Virus record (IMG/VR): IMGVR_UViG_3300020193_001072
Coordinates: 1-25,772 of that record
From: a virus
Strand: one strand, 5' to 3'
DNA: 25,772 bases
Below are positions 6,099-15,700 of the stretch, one piece after another. The notes under the pieces are model-generated. The model was not told where the DNA came from. It worked only from the letters and a program-made list of their open reading frames with translations, and searched no databases. How positions within the stretch are numbered: position 1 is the stretch's first letter; each line of letters begins with the position of its first letter. The position numbers and the translations under genes are program-made.

Positions 6099-6808
6099 TG
6101 TCTGATTATTTAATAACGCTAGACGATAATACTTATGAGTTATCCCAGCAGTATGGGTTGCCTCAGTATAATGTTGGCGTAAATTATGAAATACCAACTA
6201 AATCTACTCAGTATAGTAATTTACTATTAGATAATATTTCAAATCTTTTTAATGGTAGCACTCAGTCATTTTCATTAACGGTTAATGGTCAACCCTATAC
6301 TCCTCTTAATCCTCAACAATTAATTGTTTCTATAAACAATGTAGTATTAAATCCGAACATTCATTATCAAGTTTCTGGTAGCACCATTTATTTTACTACT
6401 CCACCAGCTGGGGCGTCTTCATTTTTTGGGGTAGCACTTGCAACTGCTGCAGATTTAACTAGAACAATTAATTTTGTTTTAGATAATGGATCTTTTGATA
6501 TAGAACCTGGATCTAAAGGATATATTCACGTTGATGTTACGGGAACTATAGATTCTTGGATGTTAGTTGCAAAGAGTGTAGGTAATATTGCAATTGATAT
6601 AAAGAAGACTACATATGCAAATTTTCCAAATGGATTTAATTCTATAGTGGGTAGCGAGTTTCCATTACTAATTAATCATAGCAAGAATAGAGATGAAGAT
6701 TTAACTACCTGGAATAGGACAATTACTGCTGGAGATATATTGGATTTCACTGTTTTGTCTTGTTCTGGTATACAAAAATGCTCAGTATTTCTTAGACTAA
6801 AACTCTAA
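6098..6808 (+). CDS. tail-fibre-like structural protein (236 aa)
   Basis: Two recognisable phage fibre modules. Residues about 45-110 hold FNGSTQSFSLTVNGQPYTP, QQLIVSINNVVLNPNIHYQVSGSTIYF and PPAGASSFFGVALA, a beta module recurrent in cyanophage and T7-like tail-fibre proteins. Residues about 125-236 hold a C-terminal domain with IDSWMLVAKSVGNIAIDIKK, YANFPNGFNSIVGSEFP, LTTWNRTITAGDILDFTV and a final strand SVFLRLKL, a domain often found at the ends of phage tail proteins. The start overlaps the preceding stop by one base. Placed in the late structural block; probably part of a short fibre or spike. The exact position in the virion is not visible from sequence. Confidence 0.7.
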   Translation: MSDYLITLDDNTYELSQQYGLPQYNVGVNYEIPTKSTQYSNLLLDNISNLFNGSTQSFSLTVNGQPYTPLNPQQLIVSINNVVLNPNIHYQVSGSTIYFTTPPAGASSFFGVALATAADLTRTINFVLDNGSFDIEPGSKGYIHVDVTGTIDSWMLVAKSVGNIAIDIKKTTYANFPNGFNSIVGSEFPLLINHSKNRDEDLTTWNRTITAGDILDFTVLSCSGIQKCSVFLRLKL

Positions 6809-6836
6809 ATACTACCTTTCTTAAATTTTATAAATA
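6805..6836 (+). promoter_or_regulatory. late promoter motifs before the 466-aa structural gene
   Basis: TTATAAATA at 6828-6836 matches the T4 late octamer; a weaker CTAAATA lies at 6805-6811 over the preceding stop codon. A good Shine-Dalgarno (AGGAG, 6871-6875) follows 8 bases before the ATG at 6884. Confidence 0.7.
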
Positions 6837-6883
6837 AAAGAAGAAATAAATTCGTTGCGTTTCCATCAAAAGGAGATTTATAA

Positions 6884-8284
6884 ATGGCACTTTTAGTTCA
6901 CGATAATGGGGAACTCCAATCGCTGCGCTACCTTGTTAATAGCAATAGCAATATTCCCAGAAACTTAATTCTGAAGCTTTATACAAGTTCGCATAATACT
7001 AATGGTAGCCCTGCTGAAGGAGACGTACCATCGCAATATGCATATTACGAACCATATGATTCATCTGGACTCGTTGGTTATGGATCAACTCCAGTAACAG
7101 GATATCCAGGTGTTGTAAATACAACAAACAGTCAAGACTATTCTCGTCAGTACGGTGTTCTCCTTGATGGAACCAGATGGAACGTAAGAACTATTGTTAA
7201 TCCAATTAAGATTACAACTGGAAGTGGAAACTCTGGTGAATATACTATTACGGTATCTTCTGTAACTAGTATTGCAGTTGGTCACTATGTATCTGGTGGT
7301 GGTGTAGGTGCAAAAGCAACGGTTTGTGCGATTAACGGAAATACATTGGTTTTGTCAGTTCCTAATGGATCTACTTTTTCATCTCAAAGTCTTGAGTTTG
7401 GTGTAGGAACCACAACTGCATCTTATCCAGAACAGACATTTACCTTTACAAGTGCTGCAAATAATATTTACGGATATTATCTTGTTCGTGCAAATAATAT
7501 GCCACACACCTTAAATGGTGTTCTTCACGCTGCAACAGTCGCTGCAGATGCTGGAATTGCTAAGACTGGAACCATTGGTGTTGTTGGTCAATCTTATCTC
7601 ACTTTATTTGATAAGAGACATACCCCAACTGGAGTTGGAGCAACCTCAAGATTTGTTGTTGAAGTTGATAGTCCTACTGGAATTACTACAGGACAGAGAG
7701 TAATTGGTGTTGGTATTGCAACTGGAGCAAAAGTAGTTGGTCTCCAAAATGTTGGCGGAACGGATAACGTAGTTCTCGATAGACCAAATTATGGTGTTGT
7801 ATCTGGAATCGTAACTTTCTTTGTAAACCAAACTGAGAATGTTGCTTTAGGTATGGGAGTAACTCATAGTTTCAGTGCAGGTCAAGATAATGCAATTCCT
7901 GCTGATACAGTTGTTACTGGAATTGATGAGAAAAATAGAATTATCTATATCAATAATGTCTTAACAAATAACATTCAGTCTGCTACTGGAGACACAGTTA
8001 CATTTAATGCAAGTGCAGTAACTGCTACAAGTCACGGACTCGTTGCTGGTGATGTAATTTATGTTTCTGGTGGTGCTTCTGCTACTGGAATTACTTCATC
8101 TACATATACTGTATTCTCAACTCCAACCGCAAACAAATTCACTACTGTTCCTGCTCTTTCTGGTGTAGGAAGTGCAACCCTGTATAGCAGCATCATGTTC
8201 GCTGAGAAATTCACAAATGGTCCTTACAACATTCAAAACAATGGAGACCAAATCAAAGTAACCCTCAATATCAGCCTCGACTGA
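6884..8284 (+). CDS. virion structural protein with repeated beta modules (466 aa)
   Basis: Opens MALLVHDNGELQSLRYLVN, a start I recognise from cyanomyovirus virion proteins, with LILKLYTSSHNT and a Tyr-rich stretch (SQYAYYEPYDSSG). Residues about 105-175 and 255-310 share a module of the form V-x-S-x-x-GI-x-x-G-x-x-V-x-G-x-GI-x-x-G ... V-x-L (ITVSSVTSIAVGHYVSGGGV; VEVDSPTGITTGQRVIGVGI), and similar strands recur later, suggesting stacked immunoglobulin-like domains. The C-terminus ends DQIKVTLNISLD. It has its own late promoter, a strong Shine-Dalgarno and its own terminator at 8309, so it is a single-gene unit and probably abundant. Virion location unknown. Confidence 0.7.
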   Translation: MALLVHDNGELQSLRYLVNSNSNIPRNLILKLYTSSHNTNGSPAEGDVPSQYAYYEPYDSSGLVGYGSTPVTGYPGVVNTTNSQDYSRQYGVLLDGTRWNVRTIVNPIKITTGSGNSGEYTITVSSVTSIAVGHYVSGGGVGAKATVCAINGNTLVLSVPNGSTFSSQSLEFGVGTTTASYPEQTFTFTSAANNIYGYYLVRANNMPHTLNGVLHAATVAADAGIAKTGTIGVVGQSYLTLFDKRHTPTGVGATSRFVVEVDSPTGITTGQRVIGVGIATGAKVVGLQNVGGTDNVVLDRPNYGVVSGIVTFFVNQTENVALGMGVTHSFSAGQDNAIPADTVVTGIDEKNRIIYINNVLTNNIQSATGDTVTFNASAVTATSHGLVAGDVIYVSGGASATGITSSTYTVFSTPTANKFTTVPALSGVGSATLYSSIMFAEKFTNGPYNIQNNGDQIKVTLNISLD

Positions 8285-8308
8285 TATTCGTTAATAAAAA
8301 AAGTTTTA

Positions 8309-8340
8309 AGAGGGATCACTAAAGTGACCCTCTTTTTTTT
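8309..8340 (+). terminator. intrinsic terminator
   Basis: AGAGGG (8309-8314), a bulged A, TCAC (8316-8319), TAAA loop, GTGA (8324-8327), CCCTCT (8328-8333), then T to 8340. Ten base pairs in all. Confidence 0.93.
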
Positions 8341-8494
8341 GATAAAATATAGACACTAAATAAAGAATAAGGCAATAAAAAAATAATAAAAAGGAGAATT
8401 TAGATGCCGATCTCCATCGTGATTTTATTTGAACCAATAAATATCTAAAAAATTAGTATTTTATGATGGATTAAATCAAATAAAATAATAATCT
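8341..8494 (+). promoter_or_regulatory. leader of the giant repeat gene: two late motifs, a 14-codon orf and long inverted repeat
   Basis: CTAAATA (8356-8362) and AATAAATA (8436-8443) resemble late promoters. A strong Shine-Dalgarno (AAGGAG, 8391-8396) precedes a 14-codon orf at 8404-8448 (MPISIVILFEPINI), while the 1108-residue gene at 8495 has no visible ribosome site. ATTTTATTTGA (8422-8432) is perfectly complementary to TCAAATAAAAT (8476-8486), and TCCATC (8413-8418) to GATGGA (8465-8470); the two pairings interleave in pseudoknot order. Confidence 0.45.
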
Positions 8495-11400
8495 ATGGCA
8501 ACTTTTTCCTATACTTCTCAACCATCACAAATAGGAAATGCCATAGTTGGAGAAGTGGTAGGTTCGGTTGTACATTCATATAATGATTCTTCTGCGATAT
8601 ATGTATTAAGTGATAATGAACTTAATTATGGGAGTATAACTAATGTAGTAAATTTATCGGAAGATTACGGAAATATAACCGATCAAATTTACACATCAAG
8701 GCAAGTTGATGATTATGGAGTAATCACACTTAGTGAGACTATTGTTCCTTATGGATCAATATCTCTTGGAAATGCTGTAGATTATAAGTTTATTAAAATT
8801 AATATTGGTGAAGTATCTTTCACTATTTTTGGTCAGGCTTCACTGTTCGTAACTCCTAGAGAATTTGGAAAGGGATCAGTAGGAATCAAAGGCGATTCTT
8901 ATGTAACCGTTCATCTCAAATACTTTGGATCTGGATCTTTATTTAATTTCAATAGTTCATCTGAGGCAACGCTCTACAATCCTCCAGATGATACTCTTCT
9001 CTTTAGTATCACTGGTAGTGGAATTGAGAAGAATACCGAATCTTATGTTGGATCTGGATCTCTTTTTAGCTTTGGTAGCGGATCCCAAATATTATTCTTT
9101 AACGCTCCACCTGGAGAAAATCTATTTAGATTCTCTGGTGCTGCTGTTGAAAGAGTTATTATTGCTCATAATGGATCAGGTAAAGTCATTAATGATATTC
9201 AGATTGATGAAAAAGTAACGTATTCGTATAATGAATCTGCCAGAATTGAAATTATTAATCATGATTATGGATTTGTATCAGAATCTCATCTTGATTTTGA
9301 AGATTACGGAACAATAACTGATACTGAGTTCCTTGGTAGAGAAATTGAAGATTATGGATTTATTGTTCCAGATAGAACTATAATTCCATACGGATCAATT
9401 GTTATTTCTTCGTTTGCTCTTACTCCAAGAACGACGATTAATTATGGTGGTGGTAAATTTGAGATTAGTGGAGAAGCAAAAGTCTTTGTAACTCCAATTG
9501 AAATTGGATCTGGAACTATTAGTGTTAAAGGATCTTCCGGAGATCCTATTGTTGGATTATCGCATAAAGGATCTGGTTCTCTCTTTGGCTTTGGTAGTTC
9601 AACTGAATCCACATTTAAATCTGCTCAGACTGAAGGAATTCTTTATAAGTTTACTGGTACAGCAACGGAATCCTCCTCTAAAGGAACATACTTCGGTTCT
9701 GGATCACTCTTCACATTCGTCAGTGGAACTGAATCTTCGGTTAAAACTCCAGGAGTATCTGGTCTATTCAATATTTCTGGTGATGCATATGTTGTTGCAG
9801 CATCATCTTATGTTGGTTCTGGATCTCTCTTCACATTCGTCAGTGAAACTGAATCCGTAGTATTCAATCCTCCAGAAGAGGGAACTTTATTCAAATTATA
9901 TGGATCTGGAGAAGATACATTCATTTCTGGTGGAAATATTGGTTCTGGTTTTCTCTTTGCAATTGGCGGAGGAACAGATTCGGAAACATATGCAGAACAG
10001 CAAATTGGGGGAGTATTTACATTCTCTGGATCTGCCGTTGCTAGTGATACCAATTCTTATTTTGGATCCGGATCTCTCTTCGCCTTTAGCAGCACAACTG
10101 AAGCAACAGTTGTTAATCCACCAGAAGATACTGTACTATTCAAATTCTATGGTGATGTAGTTGAGAAATCATCAAATTATCATCATGCATCTGGAACATT
10201 CCGATTCAATGACGATTCTGCATATACAATATTTAAGATTGGTCATATTGGATCTGGTGAATTTGGTATTAATGGAGTTGCAACTGAATCTGTATCTCCA
10301 GCTCCACATATTGGATCTGGATCTCTCTTTACATTCGTCAGCTCAACTGAAGCAGTAGTCGCCAATCCACCAGAAGACACAGCACTATTCAAGTTCTCTG
10401 GTAGTGCAGTTGAAACGGCAACGGATTCTTACAACGGATCTGTCACTATTGATGTAGATGGATCTGTAGTTCCAATATTCAGACTTAAGCATATTGGTTC
10501 TGGATCTCTCTTCGCATTCCTTGGTGGAACAGAAGCATTTGTTGTATCTCCAGATGATACTAAGGTTCTCTTTACTATATCTGGAAATGGTATTGAGAGG
10601 CAGACTGATGTTCATGTGGGTTCTGGATCTCTCTTCACATTCATCAGTAAGACCGAATCTACAGTAGTATCTCCAGATGATACTAAGGTCTTATTTACAA
10701 TTACTGGTAATGCTGTTGAGAAGAATACAGAATCTCATCTTGGTTCTGGATCTCTCTTTGGATTTACTGGATCTTCTGAATCTAGAGCAGTATCACCAGA
10801 TGATACTAAAGTTCTCTTTACCATATCTGGTAATGCAGTTGAGAAGAATACCAATTCTTATGTTGGTAAAGGATCTCTATTCTCCTTCTCTGGTGGAACA
10901 GAATCTTACACAGTTTCTCCAGATGATACTAAAGTTCTCTTTAGTATTTCTGGTGAATCTAGAAATAGGATTCTTGCCAATAATATTGGTTCAGGTTCTC
11001 TGTTTGCATTCACTGGTGCCACTGAAGCAAGATCTGTATCTCCAGATGATACTAAAGTTCTCTTTACCATATCTGGTAATGCAGTTGAGAAGAATACCAA
11101 TTCTTATGTTGGTAAAGGATCTCTATTCTCCTTCTCTGGTGGAACTGAATCCGTTGGATTCTCTCCAGATGATACCAGAGAATTATTCAAAATTGGTGGT
11201 GAAGGTTATGGTAGATACTTATTTAATAATATTGGAAGTGGTTCTCTCTTCGCCTTTAGCAGCACAACTGAAGCAACAGTTGTTAATCCACCAGAAGATA
11301 CCGCACTGTTTATATTTGTTGGTAACGTTGAAGAGAAAAGAACCAAGTCTTATATTGGTCAAGGATCTCTATTCTCCTTCTCTGGTGGAACTGAATCAGT

Positions 11401-11821
11401 TGGATTCTCCCCAGATGATATTAAGGTTCTATTTGAATTTACTGGAAATGCAGAAGAATCTATTGTTCCCGCACCTCATATTGGATCTGGAACTTTATTC
11501 TCCTTTATTAATGGAACTGAATCTATTACAGTATTTGCTCCAACTGAACCAGTTATCTTTAGATTTGTTGGTAATGGAGTCGATTCTCAGACATCTTCTT
11601 ACATTGGTACTGGTAGATTATTCGCAATTTCTGGATCTACAGACAGTGTAACTATAGCATATGGCATAGCAAGAGTTCTATTTAATATAATTGGTAGAGG
11701 ATTAGAATCATATTCAAGAGCAAATTATTATGGATTTGCTGAATCTCAATTGACCGGACAATCTGAAGATAGAAAGATAAATTATGCAAGACCTCAACCA
11801 ACACGTCTTATTATAATTTGA
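8495..11821 (+). CDS. giant repeat-built structural protein (1108 aa)
   Basis: About 19 tandem copies of a roughly 41-residue unit run from residue 143 to near the C-terminus. The consensus is Y/H-x-GSGSLF-x-F-x-G-x-TES-x-x-V-S/N-P-P/D-DDT-x-x-LF-x-I-SGNAVEK. Each unit is itself two similar strands-and-turn halves (GSGSLFxFxGxTES and xxVLFTISGNAVEK), which suggests an elongated beta-solenoid or fibre. Residues 27-142 and 243-356 are a separate N-terminal duplication (YGxIT, DYG, PYGSI and FVTP motifs). Gly, Ser, Thr and Phe are abundant and cysteine is absent from the repeats. No signal peptide. The start ATG is preceded by AT-rich sequence without a ribosome site. In the late structural block, so probably a virion fibre or tail decoration; function is inference. 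Confidence 0.75.
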   Translation: MATFSYTSQPSQIGNAIVGEVVGSVVHSYNDSSAIYVLSDNELNYGSITNVVNLSEDYGNITDQIYTSRQVDDYGVITLSETIVPYGSISLGNAVDYKFIKINIGEVSFTIFGQASLFVTPREFGKGSVGIKGDSYVTVHLKYFGSGSLFNFNSSSEATLYNPPDDTLLFSITGSGIEKNTESYVGSGSLFSFGSGSQILFFNAPPGENLFRFSGAAVERVIIAHNGSGKVINDIQIDEKVTYSYNESARIEIINHDYGFVSESHLDFEDYGTITDTEFLGREIEDYGFIVPDRTIIPYGSIVISSFALTPRTTINYGGGKFEISGEAKVFVTPIEIGSGTISVKGSSGDPIVGLSHKGSGSLFGFGSSTESTFKSAQTEGILYKFTGTATESSSKGTYFGSGSLFTFVSGTESSVKTPGVSGLFNISGDAYVVAASSYVGSGSLFTFVSETESVVFNPPEEGTLFKLYGSGEDTFISGGNIGSGFLFAIGGGTDSETYAEQQIGGVFTFSGSAVASDTNSYFGSGSLFAFSSTTEATVVNPPEDTVLFKFYGDVVEKSSNYHHASGTFRFNDDSAYTIFKIGHIGSGEFGINGVATESVSPAPHIGSGSLFTFVSSTEAVVANPPEDTALFKFSGSAVETATDSYNGSVTIDVDGSVVPIFRLKHIGSGSLFAFLGGTEAFVVSPDDTKVLFTISGNGIERQTDVHVGSGSLFTFISKTESTVVSPDDTKVLFTITGNAVEKNTESHLGSGSLFGFTGSSESRAVSPDDTKVLFTISGNAVEKNTNSYVGKGSLFSFSGGTESYTVSPDDTKVLFSISGESRNRILANNIGSGSLFAFTGATEARSVSPDDTKVLFTISGNAVEKNTNSYVGKGSLFSFSGGTESVGFSPDDTRELFKIGGEGYGRYLFNNIGSGSLFAFSSTTEATVVNPPEDTALFIFVGNVEEKRTKSYIGQGSLFSFSGGTESVGFSPDDIKVLFEFTGNAEESIVPAPHIGSGTLFSFINGTESITVFAPTEPVIFRFVGNGVDSQTSSYIGTGRLFAISGSTDSVTIAYGIARVLFNIIGRGLESYSRANYYGFAESQLTGQSEDRKINYARPQPTRLIII
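10796..10899 (+). repeat. 104-bp perfect repeat, copy 1
   Basis: Base-for-base identical to 11042-11145, lying two repeat units (246 bases) upstream. Spans from the DDTKVLFTISGNAVEK half through KGSLFSFSGGT. Confidence 0.9.
11042..11145 (+). repeat. 104-bp perfect repeat, copy 2
   Basis: Identical to 10796-10899. Identity at silent positions shows recent duplication or gene conversion. Confidence 0.9.
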
Positions 11822-11827
11822 TAAATA
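11820..11827 (+). promoter_or_regulatory. late promoter motif
   Basis: GATAAATA overlapping the stop codon of the repeat gene (TGA, 11819-11821), 22 bases before the ATG at 11850. Confidence 0.55.
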
Positions 11828-11849
11828 TTTTAAAGACAAATTCAAATTC

Positions 11850-12302
11850 ATGCCTGATAATGTAACAAAAAGGGTACAGTTACGAAAGGGAACTGAACAA
11901 GAACATTCCAGTTTTATTGGTGCTGTTGCTGAGGTAACAGTAGATACAACTAAAAAAACTCTCCGAGTTCATGATGGTTCTACTAATGGTGGATTTGAAA
12001 TAACAAAAGCTAGGTATGATGTAATTTCTTCTGCTACTAACTTAAGAGTAAATGTAAAATATTTTGCTGATACTTCATCTGGAGTATTTACAGCAACTTT
12101 ACCTACTATAAAAAGTGTAGGAGATTGCATCACTATAGTTGATGCGGAATCATATTGGGACATAAATAATCTTATTATAGTTACTCAAAATAGTGAACAA
12201 TTAAAAGATCATAGTTCGTTCGTTGATTCGCCTTTAATCTGTGATGTTGCTGGTGCTTCAATCGAATTAATCTGGGAAGGAAATTACTGGAGGTTAATTT
12301 AA
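11850..12302 (+). CDS. tail protein with Mtd-N-like N-terminal domain (150 aa)
   Basis: The N-terminal 50 residues (KRVQLRKGTEQEHSSFIGAV, EVTVDTTKKTLRVHDG, GGFEITKA) match the small domain found at the N-terminus of the phage major tropism determinant and many tail-fibre proteins, where it trimerises or attaches the fibre. The rest (about 60-150) is a beta-rich domain with TATLPTIKSVGDCITIVDAE, IIVTQNSEQLKD and a final ELIWEGNYWRLI strand, resembling the capping beta domain common in such fibres. It is followed without a gap by the next gene (stop 12300-12302, ATG 12303). Likely an attachment or accessory fibre subunit. No Shine-Dalgarno is visible. Confidence 0.7.
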   Translation: MPDNVTKRVQLRKGTEQEHSSFIGAVAEVTVDTTKKTLRVHDGSTNGGFEITKARYDVISSATNLRVNVKYFADTSSGVFTATLPTIKSVGDCITIVDAESYWDINNLIIVTQNSEQLKDHSSFVDSPLICDVAGASIELIWEGNYWRLI

Positions 12303-12686
12303 ATGACGATGTTTCTAAGCGAAAGTATGTTTTCGCCCCCAGGTGGTGGATCCGGTGGCGGTAAATTGGTCTCACAAGAAAATAATTTTCATATTCATGC
12401 CTTAAGGCGTGAACCAGATGGAATGTTGGTATATACAAAAGTGAGAACAACTGATAATGATGTTTTCGACTTTCACAGAACAGATGGAACACCTTATCCG
12501 GATTTTCTTGAAGGTGTAGACTATGTTGAAGAGACAACTGAAGAAAAATCTTATACAAATCATCCAGCAGATAAATATCAACAGTACAGGTTTGATTTTC
12601 GTAGATTGAGTTACTTCATCGATAACGATGGATATCTGGTGGCTAGATTTGGCGATTATAATTATTCAACCGAAGGACCTAAGTAA
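12303..12686 (+). CDS. probable structural protein (127 aa)
   Basis: Starts immediately after the preceding stop. A short hydrophobic start, then a Gly/Ser/Pro linker (SPPGGGSGGGK), then a globular region rich in His, Asp, Tyr and Phe: FHIHALRREPDGMLVYTKVR, VFDFHRTDGTPYPDF, and YQQYRFDFRRLSYFIDNDGYLVARF. The Gly-rich linker near the N-terminus suggests a flexible tether on a particle. I recognise the type from cyanophage structural operons but cannot name a domain. A start at 12309 (second ATG) is also possible. Its gene ends 14 bases before the large fibre gene, whose ribosome site (AAGGAA) lies in the gap. Confidence 0.6.
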   Translation: MTMFLSESMFSPPGGGSGGGKLVSQENNFHIHALRREPDGMLVYTKVRTTDNDVFDFHRTDGTPYPDFLEGVDYVEETTEEKSYTNHPADKYQQYRFDFRRLSYFIDNDGYLVARFGDYNYSTEGPK

Positions 12687-12700
12687 GGAATTAGAAAACG

Positions 12701-15700
12701 ATGGCAGATTTTAGACTTGGAAGACTAAAGTTCAATTGGAGAGGCGATTGGTATGGAAATACCGCCTATGTAATTGACGATATTGTTAAATTTGGTGCAA
12801 ACACTTATGTTTGTATTTCAAATCATACCTCAACATCTACCTCTAATAATTGGGCAAGTGTTGATGGAGCAAAGTGGTCCTTACACGTAAAAGGTATTGA
12901 ATTTAGAGGTAACTGGAGTTCTGGAACTTTTTACAATCCAAATGATATTGTAAAATTTGCTTCTGGTACTTATATTTGTGGAATTGCCCATACTTCTGCC
13001 GCAAGTGAAGTTTCTTGGTTTCAAAATGACCAAGCAAAATGGACTCTTCTTGCTGATGGTCTGACCAATAGAGGAGTATTCCAAACCAATACTTTCTATA
13101 GACCAAACGATCTTGTTAAGTACGGAAATAGTGTATATATTGTAAATACTGGATTTAGTACTAGTTCCGGGTTTGGAACTGCTTATACTACAGAGTTTGT
13201 TCAAGGATTTGAGTATGAAGATACTTGGAATTCTGGAACAGCATATCAAGTTGGAGATATTGTAACCTATGGTGGTTATAATTATGTTGCAACTTCTATT
13301 CATACTAATAAACCACCTAGTGAGAATTTAGCAAACGATTGGGATATTCTTACTACTGGATTTAGTATTGCTGGAACTTATAGCACTTCGACTGCGTATA
13401 TACCTGGAGATGTTGTAAGATATGGTGGATATTCGTATGTAGCAAAAACGAATAGTACCAATAATGATCCTATTGATACTAATTATTGGGATCTTATTAT
13501 TAAGGGATTTAACTGGGTAGGAACTTGGACTTCAACCACTTACTACAAACTTGGAGATTCTGTAAGAAAAGGTAGCAATAGTTATGTTAGTGTAGCATCT
13601 TCAAACTTTAATCAAGATCCAGTAACTGATGCTCTTGGTGGATTTTGGAATACATTATCTGCAGGTGCCGAAACTAATGTTCTTACTACAACTGGAGACT
13701 TAGTTTATCAATCTGGAGCTGGTCCTGGTAGACTTCCAATTGGAACAAACGGTCAAGTACTTACTGTAAGTAGCGGTGGAGTACCAAATTGGGAGAAAAA
13801 TAATACTACCCATCCAGTATTTTATGTTACTGAAGAGGGAAGTGATTCCAATGATGGTTCTAATATTAGCAGATCATTTGCTACTATTAAACACGCTTGT
13901 GGAATTGCAACTGGTCCAGCTACAATTTATGTAAAAGCTGGTGTATATAATGAAGTTCTTCCAATTATTGTTCCTGAAGAAGTATCTATTGTTGGCGACA
14001 ATATCAGAACCACTAAGATTAGACCTGCTGCTGGAAATTCAAATTATCAAGTAGTTGGACTTGGATCTACTGCGAATAACGTTTCTTATGGATCTACCGT
14101 TCGTAATGGATCTGGTACTAAGGTCGCAAGAATTCTATATTCAAATTATGATGAAACTCAAGTTCATATTCAACCTTTAGTTGGTGGTGCTTGGAGTGAT
14201 AGTGACACTTGGTTTGATTCCGGAAATTCAATCGGAATTTCTACAGTTATTACCAGAAGTAACTCTGAAGCAACAATGTTTATGTTGAGCAATAAGACAA
14301 TGCTCAAAGATCTTGTCATGGAAGGTATGACTGGATTTAGTCAAGCTGGAGTTATAAAATCTGTAAGCGGAAGTATTACTGGAACTTCCCTTTCCTCTTC
14401 TGGATTAAATGATGATTTAATTGGAGTAACTTTAACTGGAACTGGAGTTGCACCAGAAACAACAATTGTTAGTGTTACTAATAGCACAACTGCACAAGTC
14501 AGCGTAGCACAGACAGTTTCTCCTACTTCTATTACTTATACTGCACAACCATACGATTTAAATAATGCTACAATTAAAGGAGTATTCGTAGCATTAAATC
14601 CATCTTCTCCAATTACAAAGTCTCCATATGTATCTCAATGTTCAGCATTCTCTACTGGAGGTGTAGGTGCAGTTGTTGATGGTAAAGTTCACAGAACTTA
14701 TGAAAATACTCCACAAGTATCGAACAAATCTATCGTTTTTGACTCGTTCACCAATATTCATGATTATGGAGTTGGATTCTGGGTCACAAACAATGCAGCA
14801 TCGGAATTTGTTTCGTGCTTTACTTATTATGCTTTTATTAGCTACTGTTCAACTCGTGGCGGAAGAATTAGATCTCTTGCAGGAAATAGTTCTTGGGGAA
14901 CTTATGGATTAGTAAGTTCTGGTTATAATACTTCAGAACAATATCTCACAGGAAAAGTTGAGGGATTATCTTTAAGTTATCTACCACTTACAGTTGAGGG
15001 TTCTGGATTTAGTGCTGGTGAAAGAATTATTGGTAATACATCTACTGCAGTTGGATATATTCATAGTGTCCAAACTGGAACAAGCAAAATTCTATATTCA
15101 TTAATTAGTGCTGGAGCAGGAAAAACTGCTGGTCTTGGAACTGGATTTACTCGTGGAGAATTGATTAGAGGAATTGGATCTGGAACTACTGCATTCCTTT
15201 CTAATAATTCCAGTGCTAATACTGGTCAAGCTGGATTGACATTAGTTCTTGCTGGATTATCGACCGCATTTGAACCTGGTGGTAGTATAGAATTCCTCAA
15301 AGGAAGTGGTAATGGCGGAGAAAATAATGTTCAAATTGACGGTGCTGATCCGTTTACATTTGTTGTTCAAACAGTAAGTCGTTTGGGTGCAACTGGACTT
15401 GGAACAGTATTTGTTCAGAGAGGTGCATTAGGAACTGTTGCAGCTGCTCATACTGGTGGAATTGCGAATGTTCATTCTTATCCACTTGCTGGAGCGACAG
15501 CTACACTTTCAGTTCCAGTTGCTACATCTGATACAACAATTTTTGTTAATGATAGTAGCGGATTTGTAAATAATGGATTCGTTCTTACTGCTAAGAATGA
15601 ATTGATGAAGATTACCAATATTCCAACATCTACTTCAATTGTAGTTACTAGAGGATCTCAAGGTGCAGGTGTTGCAAATACTTATGCAACTAATGACACT

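Larger units (their letters stand above)
8921..11720 (+). repeat. 123-bp tandem coding repeat array
   Basis: The first two units start at 8921 and 9044, exactly 123 bases apart. The array is interrupted by the second N-terminal-type block (about 9221-9562) and by shortened units near 10170-10310 and 10435-10490. About 19 units carry a GSGSLF-like core. Confidence 0.85.

Noticed and set aside
8925-11651. Long Leu/Ser-rich open frames in another frame over the repeat gene (for example 10677-11651)
   Set aside because: A periodic coding repeat keeps secondary frames open. The Leu/Asp/Ser-rich shadow repeats with the same period and lacks a ribosome site, while the main frame holds the conserved pattern.
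8921-11720. CRISPR-like array because of regular 123-base repeats
   Set aside because: Repeats are contiguous, in frame, coding and degenerate, without unique spacers.
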